DNA of 64,000 nt, taken from positions 77,127 to 141,126 of the forward strand of contig SSNU01000101.1 in assembly GCA_012064415.1 (NCBI GenBank). The letters are read 5' to 3'. The notes below the pieces were generated by a model that did no database searches, was not told the DNA's origin, and saw nothing but the letters and a program-made list of their open reading frames with translations. Source of the stretch: Gyrodactylus bullatarudis. Its lineage: Eukaryota > Platyhelminthes > Monogenea > Gyrodactylidea > Gyrodactylidae. A program made the translations under genes and the position numbers. The stretch's first letter is position 1; each line of letters opens with the position of its first letter. Shown in pieces: positions 11,519-20,967 of this stretch.

Positions 11519-12526
11519 TCAAGACAAGTTATTTTTTCCATTTTTGAGGCACTCATTCAAAAGTTTAACAATGCCATCCTTGGTTTTGTTAATCATTAAA
11601 AAGCCAGTGCTATGACAAAAGACACAATCAGGAACACCAGCCAACTTAGAGAGCTGTTCATCTCGCGTACCAAGCCATGATTTGGGAGGATCAAAACGAA
11701 CTAGAAATGAGTTTTCATTAATATGAACACCCTGAATGGACCAACTTTTATCATTCCTCTCATATACAACATAAAGAGGTTTCTGCTCGTCTTTTAGGCC
11801 CAATTCAATTTCAATATCACGTATATGATCCTCCCACGGACACGATTTAGTGAGCAAAAATGCTTTACCTTCAGGATGGAAATTGAAACGATCAGAAAAT
11901 GATTTCTCCACAATTTCTCGAGCGGGAAGCCAGACATTCTTGTAGTGCATCAAGCGAGATCTGTATTCTTGATCAACAAGGTCAAATGCTTTGAAAAAAT
12001 ATTCATTCTCATCGGCATTCTCAATATTCCATTCAGGATTAAGACGTCCAACACGACTGGAGAGATCAGTGGAAATCTTGTATTTCATTTCATCAGCAGC
12101 ATTAATACCATTATCAATGGCATCAATCTCCATGATGAATTTGAAATAAAGTTTTCTATGTATAAGTTTGATCAAATCAGACTTCTCGTCCAGTGACAAG
12201 ACATTTGCAATGGACTTTTTACCATAATGCAGGTAAATGAGGCCAGCACTACTCAGTTTGATAGATGAATCTATGCTTGAGTCTATATCTTTTGCACTTA
12301 AATTAAATGTTCCCTGATGGTGATCGTAACGTTTAGTTGCATGATCATAAATTCCACCAACATCAACAACTATGTCAGATTTATTGATTAATTCATGATT
12401 TCTGGATCTCTCAATATTAGCAGAACTGAACTCAGGTATGCTTTTGAGGATTACACAAGCTAAAACTTCATCACAATGAAATCGTCCACTGTGCGTTCCG
12501 ATTATCATTTTGAATATTTTGTTCAT
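11519..12526 (-). CDS. MYG1: MYG1 exonuclease (UPF0160 / DHH-like family)
   Basis: A complete single-exon gene of 335 aa. MYG1 proteins are 3'-5' RNA exonucleases of nucleus and mitochondria. Two metal-binding motifs are seen: THSGRFHCDE (residues 11-20) and DVGGIYDH...RYDHHQ (55-71), with the DHH at 68-70. Further family signatures are KLSSAGLIYLHYG, a RLNPEWN segment and an LSKLAGVPDCVFCHSTGF segment near the C-terminus. The length fits the animal proteins minus a long targeting leader. The first methionine gives a short MNKIFK leader before M7; either could be used, and no convincing mitochondrial presequence is visible. Head to head with GPATCH1, start codons 51 bp apart. Intronless although all multi-exon neighbours have introns, so a retrocopy origin cannot be excluded, but the frame is fully intact. 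Confidence 0.93.
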   Translation of the reverse strand: MNKIFKMIIGTHSGRFHCDEVLACVILKSIPEFSSANIERSRNHELINKSDIVVDVGGIYDHATKRYDHHQGTFNLSAKDIDSSIDSSIKLSSAGLIYLHYGKKSIANVLSLDEKSDLIKLIHRKLYFKFIMEIDAIDNGINAADEMKYKISTDLSSRVGRLNPEWNIENADENEYFFKAFDLVDQEYRSRLMHYKNVWLPAREIVEKSFSDRFNFHPEGKAFLLTKSCPWEDHIRDIEIELGLKDEQKPLYVVYERNDKSWSIQGVHINENSFLVRFDPPKSWLGTRDEQLSKLAGVPDCVFCHSTGFLMINKTKDGIVKLLNECLKNGKNNLS

Positions 12527-12577
12527 TAAAACATTTGCTTGAATGAAATATTTGTTTATATAAACAACTTTTTCAAA
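12527..12577. promoter_or_regulatory. Shared bidirectional promoter region of MYG1 and GPATCH1
   Basis: Only 51 bp separate the two divergent start codons. Both 5' UTRs and at least part of both promoters must overlap here or extend into the partner gene. No TATA box is obvious. Inferred from geometry only. Confidence 0.55.
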
Positions 12578-15500
12578 ATGCCAGTTGAAGATGATGAAGT
12601 TTTAATAACCTATGGGGATCCGTTTGATGAAGAAGACTTCAGTAAGATGTTTTATAATAGTTTAAGCTGATGATAAAACCCAAAATAATGTTCCTTCGCG
12701 TAGGGAACAACGTGTTCTCAATGAAAGAGGCAAACCTCAGAGATTTCATGGAGCATTTACCGGAGGTTTCTCTGCTGGATTTTTCAACACTGTTGGCACA
12801 AAGGAAGGATGGAAGCCAAGCTCATTCAAATCCTCAAGATCAGACAGATTTGGTGACTCAAATAAAAGCAATAGACCTGAAGATTATATGGACGATGAAG
12901 ATTTCTCTGAACATGGTATTGCTCCCAAGCTGTTTCGTACTCGGAGAGAATTTGACGAGTCCAACTTGAATGATGCGCGTCTCAAAATGATTGGAGACAG
13001 TTCAGTGTTCTCTGTTCACGGAAAACCTGATATTCTCAAGGATATTATAGTTCCCCAAGATAATTCTTTAAAGGACAGACTAATTCGTCGCATGGGCTTG
13101 CAAACTAAAGCGGCCAAGAAGAATTACATTGAGAATGTATCCAGAGATCGTGGAGAAACAGACAAGGAAAAGAAAGCTATTCTTCCTTCATCAGGCCTCG
13201 CTATTAAGGAATACATTCACAACGATAATAGTAAATCAAATATTTCTACTAATTTTCTACCTTAGATAAATTTGCAATTGTCAACTTTGAGGTTAAAACT
13301 AACACTTTTGGAATTGGCTACTCTGGCATTAATCTGGCACAAGCTGTTCACAATAAACTTAGTGAAATGGAAACTTCGTTCAATCCAACAGATAAAGCGA
13401 TTCGTAAGGGTATTCGGGGAAAAGGTTTTGGTGTTGGTGCCCTTGAGAATGAAGATGAAGATCTCTATGTCCAAGATTCATTGGCAAATTATGATTTTTC
13501 CATCGGTAATGGTCCTGACGACGAAGAAGAAATTAGTGATGAAGACCTTGGAGGGATGATAGCCTCTAGGTCGGCTTCCTCGAAAAAAGACCAGAAAAGA
13601 AAAAACTATGATGGCTGGACTGCACCTAGCAATAGACAGATAAAAGATGATGTTCCAAAAAATAAATACGGTATGTTTACCATCAATAACATTACCATTG
13701 TTTATTTGATAGTTTTCCTATTTAATTCTGAGTTACTTATTTATTAGGGCGGTAAAAATGCTTTTTATAATATTTTGATGGGTAGAATGATCTAAAGCAT
13801 ACTTTAGAAATATGTGAAAAAATATATTTAGAACCAAATGCGCATTTCTCACAGGATCATCAGTGGTCTCTCTTTGAAAATGATAAAATTAAAGTTTGAA
13901 TGAAAAATAATAATTTAGAAAGAAATAGTATGAGTTAAAAGAATATAAGAGTCATGAATGGAAATAAGAATATTATGTAAGCTGAAAAACACCAAAAACC
14001 CTTAAATAAATAGTAACAGTGAAGAGAAAAAGGTGACAAAGCTCACATAGGCTATGGTAGTTGAAGATTAAATGAATAATTCTTTTGAACACACAAGTTA
14101 GGTTTATACATGTTGATGAAAAATTTCTCCTTCACCCACACATCTGTGCTGTCTTCCCCTGGGTTTTTGTACAAAATGGAAAAATTAGAAATTGAAGCAG
14201 CATGGTTTTCCGGTTTTAGATGTCTGGTCACCGCGGTATAAAAAAAGCATACTTCTTAAACCAATTAGAGTACTTGATTTTCATTTGAATTTCATTGGTC
14301 TGAGACTTCATCGTATGATTATTACTCATTGATTAGGTACATTGTGTTCGGAATCCTACTTTCAACGAGTCAAAAAGACTTTTTAAAAAGTAGTGAATTT
14401 TAGGTATTGCTAATTTTTGTAAATTTATTGCTTTGTTTACCGCCCTAGTTTAATTAAAGAATTTTAATCAAAATTTATCAGCTGTCACTCATTTCAGTGT
14501 CTATTTTATCATTAAGATCTTAAAACTTGTTTTCCAGAGGATAAATGCTTGCCGGGATTCTCTCCAATCAAAGATGCCTGCCGGCCTAAACCAAATCTTC
14601 CCTCAGTGTCAGTACCTTATGGATACTTTGCCAAGTTTAATCCCCGGTGTATCCTTAGTCCATCACAGTTAAAGTTGTATAAAGAAGATAAAGATGTGAT
14701 TGAACATTTCCGATTAGGCGAGGAAGCATTCAAGCAGCAAAATCAGTCGAAAAAAAATTTGACAGTCAAAGATCGCACAAAATTATTAGACAGCGAAGAT
14801 GAAGAAGAAAAGGGTACCTCGTTATTATTATTTAATTCCAAAATTTTCATTGGTCAATACACTAGGGTAGGGTGAAATTTTTAGCCCCATTTTTATACCA
14901 ACTTTTCCCCTTCAACTATGATTTGTGAACATTATTATTTTGAATTGAAATTTGTTGAGAAAATTAGGCAATGCCAAGGGATGATAATTTTTTCTTCAAA
15001 AATAACCAAAAATTCATCTAATAGCATGAGTAAATGCTATGTTATTCAAGGTTATTCTAGCTCCACGTAATTATTAGGTGTTTAGATTGCTGAGATATAT
15101 AAAAATAATGTCTTGACTTGATTCTCAAACTCCATCATAAGATATGTTGAGAATTCATTAAAAAAACCCAATGGCCTTCATCTCGGTTTCAGTAAAAAAT
15201 GATGCAAAATTATTTTTTCAATCAAATTTATCAGATCAGCATCAGTGTTCTCAACCATTGGTCATTCAAACGTTTCGACGGTTTTATTACTAGATTCTTA
15301 ATCAGCGTAATGACTTATTAGCATTAAAAATTCTTCTTATAAACTCCTACGGGCATAATCGAAAAAGTCGATACGAAAATCAGGTTAAGAAGAATAAATA
15401 TTATTGAATTAAATCTAGTTTCGATAAAGTAGAGACTTATTTATATTTAATTCTTTACAATAGCAATTTGATGTCATAATTATTGCAAAAATGGTTAGTT

Positions 15501-18500
15501 TTTCTAATCAGGTTCAATTTCAGTAAAAAACAGCCTATGTGTCGCCACAAAAATGTTGGAAAACATAAGGAACGCGACAAAAACTACTGAAATGATCACA
15601 GCTTTTAGTGATTTTCCTGCCAAACAATCTCGTTTTGAGACCTATCAGGCCCTTCTCAATCGTGGCTTTAATCGTGAGTGGAATTGGTTCTTTTCAATCA
15701 TCATTATAGTTTTTTAAACATTTAACCTATGACCAAAATGTGGTCACTATTTATTATAATAGTAATTACTATTAACATACGAATTTAACTTGATGGAGAT
15801 TGTCTTCTCACATCTAGATGGTAGAATTCGGATAAGCAAGTGTCAATTTAACATTGAAGACCTAGGTTCGAATTCTGGGTAATAACCAGTGGGTAGGGTG
15901 TACTGATGAGTCCTAATAAGGACGAAACGCGTCTACATCTGCCACCGTGAGTTGAATATTAATTGACTCTTTTATGGAATTGACACTTGCTTATCCGAAT
16001 TCTACCATCTAGGTGTGAGAAGACAATTTCCATCAAGTTAATATAGTAATAACCAGTGACCACAATTTGCTAGTATGTTAAATGTCTAAAAACACGATGT
16101 TGATTCTTTCCATTGTCATTAAAAGATAAATATATTCAAAATATTACATTATCTAGCCGAAGATGCTTATGAAACCTGCTCCAAAGGGTCCACTCTCACG
16201 ATAGATCAGTCAAATAAGGAGCTAACAGATTTCCGGCAAACCTTACAAAAAGTAGCCGATGAAAAGAAGCGAATCGAGGACGCAAAAAAGGCCGAACAAG
16301 ATTCCTTAAATTCTAGATTTATTAATTTGAGAAATGTTCCCATTGAGTCAAAATTTGAATTGAATAGAAGTAAAGAGAAGCCCCTTGTTGAAGGTGTCAT
16401 AAGTAGTGAGAAGCAAAAGCTAGTCGCCAACATGTTAAAGAATCGATTCAGATCTGTTGGCGAAGTTGATATGAACAAGGAAATGTCTCAGAAGGAACTT
16501 GATGAACATCGAGCAAAATTAGATGTAAGCTTCAAAATGGCGATAGATTTTCTTGACCTTAACCTTGTTGTTCGCTTGCTACCTGACTATGTTTTTTGGT
16601 TATTAAAAAAATTAATAACTCTGAGAATATAATTCATTAGTCAGATAGCCAAGCTTAAAATAGTTTTTACTAAAATCTTCGTTTTAAGTTTGTGTCAAAT
16701 TTTTTTTGATATTTTCAGATAAAAAGGGAATCCTAGTTTATTTTACATCCGATCAAAATGGCAATTAAAATTGTTTTTTAGAGAATCCTCCTTCCAGTGA
16801 TAAAGATCAACCAGGGCAAGTTTCTCAAATCATTTAGGATCTTCTAAAACTCTAGGATTATTATTAAAATATTTTTGTTTCGTTCCAATGAAAAGTAATT
16901 CCATCTTTTACTTTGACTATGCCATATATACTATTGAAATTGAAAGGCGATGCCCAAAGTTAGTGAAAGATTAGCGCTTTATTTGAGGCATACTCATCAG
17001 TCTTTGCATGCCAATACAAGTGAATTAAAAAGGAAGAATATGATTGGTTAGCCTCTCCATTAATACATGTCATATAGAACAATAGAAGACCTTTTTCACT
17101 AATTATAAATACTAGTTCATTATAATGAGTCATTAGCCCATTTTAACCCTTAAAGTTCCAGAGAATTTTTTTGTCTATCCTATGATCTGTGAATACGCTG
17201 ATTACGAATGTACAGTTGTTTTAACGCAATTTCCCATTTTTTGATCCAAAAACAGGTTATCTCTGAAGCTTTAGCAGATAGAGTACAGGCGATTGCATAT
17301 TTGAATTCTAGAGGTATAATTCCTCAAACAGGAATAACAAAGTTTACTTGTAAGTAAGATCATCTTTTTGCTAATGAAACGCATAGGAATAAAACTTTGG
17401 CTCTATTATGTCACTACTTTGGAAATAATTTTTTTCAAAAATATCAACACAATTCAAAATATTTTACACCATTGAATAACTTTTACGGTCAGGCGTTTCA
17501 AATTTATCAAAATTGAATTCCTGAAATCTACTCCTATTATACAGTCCTCAATTTGGCCAAATGTTCTGAAAATTTCAACTAGATTTTATTCTTGTTTCCT
17601 CTTTCAAATAAAAGTTTCAACGTTGGCTTTGAAAAAAAGATGCTCTACAAGATTTAAAATCAAGATTTTATTGAACCTTCTTTTATGAGTTTTCAACTAA
17701 ATTGTATTTATCCTCATTTCAGCAATTGGATGTTACAGATCCAAGGGATCATGCTGTTCTCACAGAGAGCTACGGTGTCTTGACACGTCGCAAACTAGAA
17801 TGGCATCCAGATGCAAACCTGTGCAAGAGGATGAATGTTTCCAATCCCTATCCTGACACTACATGGGTCGGATGTCCTGAAGATCGAAGATTTAATCCCA
17901 ATGCCAAAAGGAGACACAGAAAGTCTAGATTCTCTGATATCAACGATGATGAAAAGGCTTTATTGGCCATGATTAAATTCGGCGAAGATGATAACACAGA
18001 GAATAAAGAAAATCAAAGCTCAGACGTTGACTCCACTTCAGGGGACTCTGATGATTCCGAAAAAGCTAATAAGGAAACTGGAAAACTTCTAGATATCTTT
18101 GAAGCCTATGAGAATAGAAAGGAGGATCAAAGTCAGGTTAGTACATTTACTTACAGTTTATAATGATTTTTCGGCAAGCTGCCAAGATTTGTCTATCATA
18201 TTAAAAAAACAAATTGAAATTTCATTTTCCTAGTTGAAAATGCCATCTGTTGATTTAGCCAACAAAAAACTATCAACATCTTTTCTAGATTATAAAATCA
18301 GTCGACCAAATTGGTCCTTCCTCAGTTCCCAATAAAATTGATGCTGATCCAAAAGAGAATCTCAAATTGTTCAAATCTATTTTCGCTTCTGATGAAAGTT
18401 CCGATGAGGAAACTCAAGATCTTAAAGATGAATCTAGTAATCCACCCTCTCCTCCACAAGTAACACCAGTCAAGATGGAAGAGGTCAATAAATTCCCAGG

Positions 18501-18897
18501 CAGCTCATCTCGAGATCAAGATGATCAATATCAAACTGACAATTCCTTTAGTAGCAGTAAACTCTTTGCCCATTTATTCGCGCCAACGAACCCTCTCAAC
18601 AGAAAACTTGACAAAGAAAAAACCCCTCCGGCTAAGGATACTGCAAATGGGGTTATCAATTTGGGAGATAAAAGTTTGATAACAGTTGAAAACTGTGACG
18701 ACTATCAAAAGAGGAAATGGATTTCTTCTTCATCTGATTCATCTGGGGAAAGTGACTCGGGACAGTTTGGATGTGAGATGCCTCCGCCAGGCTCAATATT
18801 ATCAGATAGTGTTACTTCAACTAAACATAAAAAGAGCCATAAAAAAAGCAAACACAAGTCTAAGAAGTCGAAAAAGTCTAAGAAAAAGCACAAATGA
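12578..18897 (+). CDS. GPATCH1: GPATCH1-like G-patch domain protein (spliceosome factor)
   Basis: Eight exons: 12578-12641, 12667-13230, 13266-13670, 14538-14813, 15524-15673, 16157-16524, 17723-18136, 18289-18897. All phases agree and give 949 aa, close to the human length. Members are nuclear pre-mRNA splicing factors of the late spliceosome. Recognised blocks in order: N-terminal LITYGDPFDEED; RFHGAFTGGFSAGFFNTVG; EDYMDDEDFSEHGIAPK; KGFGVGALENEDEDLY; GWTAP; FPAKQSRFETYQ; LEWHPDANLCKRMNVSNPYP with the following VGCP; a C-terminal IFASDESSDEE block and a Lys-rich tail. Introns 1 and 2 are only 25 and 35 nt; the others are 867, 710, 483, 1198 and 152 nt, and some hold mobile elements. The predicted G-patch core near residues 155-185 lacks its usual glycines (see findings). 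AATAAA at 18918. Confidence 0.92.
13747..14445. mobile_element. TA-flanked inverted-repeat element in GPATCH1 intron 3
   Basis: Ends are GGGCGGTAAA (13747) and its inverse TTTACCGCCC (ending 14445), each flanked by TA (13745-13746 and 14446-14447). Length is 699 bp and no coding frame is present. The interior (about 13803-14203) is the ~400-bp repeat also found inverted at 7192-7591, so this looks like a composite in which one element inserted into another. Confidence 0.65.
15785..16041 (+). mobile_element. Foldback element carrying a hammerhead ribozyme, in GPATCH1 intron 5
   Basis: Arms of about 63 bp are inverted copies with few mismatches: left 15786-15848, right 15978-16041. The arms begin TTAACTTGATGGAGATTGTC and end with the inverse. 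The 130-bp centre has a tRNA B-box-like GGTTCGAATTC (15865-15875) and then the hammerhead motif. A degenerate relative lies at 46020-46128. A Pol III (SINE/retrozyme-like) origin is possible, but a good A box is not certain. Confidence 0.75.
15892..15943 (+). ncRNA. Hammerhead ribozyme, type I, short stem III
   Basis: Core parts are all present in order. Stem I 5' strand GGTGTA is at 15897-15902, and CTGATGA at 15903-15909. Stem II is GTCC/GGAC with a 6-nt loop (15910-15923), followed by GAAA at 15924-15927. Stem III is the self-complementary ACGCGT, and the predicted cleavage is after C15933 in GTC. The stem I 3' strand TACATC (15934-15939) pairs with the 5' strand in six pairs, and beyond a bulged G a further GGTA/TGCC helix can extend stem I. 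Stem III has no loop, so it could fold only poorly as a monomer; in known metazoan examples such short stem III forms act as dimers. Sense to GPATCH1. Confidence 0.8.
17323..17500 (+). repeat. Dispersed repeat in GPATCH1 intron 6 (matches 7876-8045)
   Basis: Same-orientation copy of the repeat in NK2 intron 1. The sequence just upstream (17218-17316) has a separate relative at 30118-30205 sharing TTTTAACGCAATTT / TTTTGACGCAATTT and a GAAGCTTTA...GAT AGAGT block. Confidence 0.55.
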
Positions 18898-19006
18898 AGT
18901 TAATCATATTTTCTAAAAATAAAATAATAATAGAACATTGTCGCTTTTTAATTTAGATTACGATATGTGATGATTGAAATACATAGGAAAGCTGAGGTAG
19001 TAAAAT

Positions 19007-19264
19007 TTATTGGGATTTTTTAAGTTCCTCGAGCATATACTTTATCCTTGAACTCATTTTAGGTTGTCCTTTTTTAGTCAATTTGCTGTATAGTTTGTTT
19101 CTTTCAGTTCGGTCCTCTTTTCTTTTATGACGAAGTTTCTCGATTTCCTTTTGCTTTTTCTGGATGATTTCTTGTTTATTCTTTTGCTTCCTGATGAGAT
19201 CATTGAATTTCTTGTTACCTGCTTTAGATGAAGCTGATGGATTTTTTTTGCATTTCCCGTTCAT
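19007..19264 (-). CDS. Small basic coiled-coil protein, FYV7/CCDC59-like (putative rRNA processing)
   Basis: A single-exon 85-aa protein, rich in lysine and predicted to be one long charged helix. The C-terminal segment RTERNKLYSKLTKKGQPKM with following RIKYMLEEL matches the conserved end of FYV7/CCDC59-type nucleolar proteins, where a KxxKGQPxM...R..LLxKI pattern is typical. It is much shorter than the human protein, so only the conserved C-terminal domain is present, or an upstream exon is missing; none was found in the 97 bp before the DnaJ gene. Convergent with GPATCH1 (109 bp between stops) and head to head with the DnaJ gene. Family assignment is moderate. Confidence 0.65.
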   Translation of the reverse strand: MNGKCKKNPSASSKAGNKKFNDLIRKQKNKQEIIQKKQKEIEKLRHKRKEDRTERNKLYSKLTKKGQPKMSSRIKYMLEELKKSQ

Positions 19265-19361
19265 ATTTGTGTAAAACTAAAACAAATACTCAAATGTTAT
19301 GCTTGATTTTTATTTAATGTATAGTTCCAGAAGTTTGCACTATTTGAATTCGTGACTCAAC
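19265..19361. promoter_or_regulatory. Shared bidirectional promoter region, FYV7-like and DnaJ genes
   Basis: 97 bp separate the two divergent start codons. No TATA element is evident. Inferred from spacing. Confidence 0.5.
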
Positions 19362-20626
19362 ATGGTTCAACATACAGCTTATTATGATCTCCTTGGAGTT
19401 TCTCCTTCTGCTACTCCAGAAGAATTGAAGAAAGCTTATAGAAAACTTGCTCTTAAGTATCACCCAGACAAAAATCCTGATAATCCAGAAAAGGTAACTT
19501 TAATTCGATTTCGCACTAATTTCAAAGTATAATTAATTTTTCTTCTTTTAAGTTCAAAGAGATCTCCCAAGCATTTGAAGTTCTTTCAGATCCCAAAAAG
19601 CGTGAAATTTATGACAGAGGTGGAGAGCAAGCAATTAAAGAAGGTGGCGTTGATAGCGGCTTCCATAATCCAATGGACATCTTCCAAATGTTCTTTGGCG
19701 GCGGTCCACAATCACGCAGAGGCCCACGTAAAGGCAAAGATGCTGTTCGTCAAATGGCTGTTACTCTTGAGGAAATGTATAATGGAAACACAAGAAAACT
19801 TTCATGTCAAAAAAATGTCATTTGTGAAACTTGTAAGGGATTAGGAGGCAAAGAAGGAGCTGTTCAAGAATGTACCACTTGTCGTGGATCAGGTATTGAA
19901 GTTAAGTTCAGACAACTTGGACCTGGCATGGTCCAACAAGTCCAAACAGTCTGCAAAACTTGTAACGGAATGAAGGAAATAATCGATCCAAAGAATCGGT
20001 GTAAGACTTGTGATGGTAAAAAAGTTGTCAAAGAAAAGCGAATCCTCGAGGCTCATATTGATAAGGGTATGCAGGATGGTCAGACAATCCGTTTCTCCGG
20101 AGAAGGTGATCAAGAGCCTGGTGTTGAACCTGGTGATATTGTCATCTCCCTTGATGAACAGCCTCACAGTGTTTTCAAAAGGAAGAAAACTGATTTGATT
20201 TACCACCACAAAATTAGCTTGGCAGATGCCCTTTGCGGTTTCACACATACTCTAACTACTCTTGACAAGAGAACTCTTGCCTTTGGAGCTCGTCCCGGTG
20301 AAATCATTAAACCCAACTCTATGAAGTATATTGACCAAGAGGGCATGCCTGTTTATTCTAATCCTTTTGTTAAAGGAAAACTCATAATTGAATTTGAAGT
20401 AGAATTCCCAGAAGATAATTCAATTAATGCAGAAGAAATCCTTTTAATTAGAAAAGCCTTGCACGCTTCTCAGCCCAAACCAATTCCAGAGGATGCAGAA
20501 GAATGTCATCTCAACGCGTACGAGCCAAGTAGAGGTCATGAAAGTTTCCATCAAGGTGGCGGTGCCACCGAAGAAGACTATGAAGATATGGATAGTGGTT
20601 CTCGTGTCCAATGTGCATCACAATAA
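19362..20626 (+). CDS. DNAJA1: DnaJ/Hsp40 co-chaperone, type A (DNAJA1/2-like)
   Basis: Two exons (19362-19493 and 19553-20626; 59-nt intron, phase 0) give 401 aa. It stimulates Hsp70 ATPase and delivers unfolded clients in the cytosol. The J domain is at residues 1-70 with HPD at 33-35. A G/F-rich linker contains FFGGG. Four zinc-binding repeats begin at residue 135: [23 protein letters not shown] and CKTCDGKK, so the third and fourth have lost the final GxG glycines. C-terminal client-binding domains follow. The last four residues, CASQ, form a CaaX farnesylation signal as in cytosolic DNAJA proteins. DNAJA1, DNAJA2 and DNAJA4 orthology cannot be separated by eye. AATAAA at 20761. Confidence 0.93.
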
Positions 20627-20967
20627 GCTTCTTTGGATTAAATCATCTCAATAATCTATCCAGCTTTATTACTACTAATTATACTACATGGCCAAGTTTT
20701 TATCTGTAGTTTTTGTTCTTTCCACATTACTTAAAATGATGTTGAGAGCTCTGATGTACGAATAAATGCTCATGCACTGAGTTGTCAAGAATATATCGAA
20801 TAAATCTAATTTCCCCAAAAAATTTGGAAAATAAATTTTTTAAATATTAAAATAACTCATTATACTTTAGTAAACAATGGTTTAGACAACATTAGGTATC
20901 GGTAGAATGTCTCTTCATCGATTATGTACAGCATACAATATAATTATTAAATCATTAAACAAAAAAC

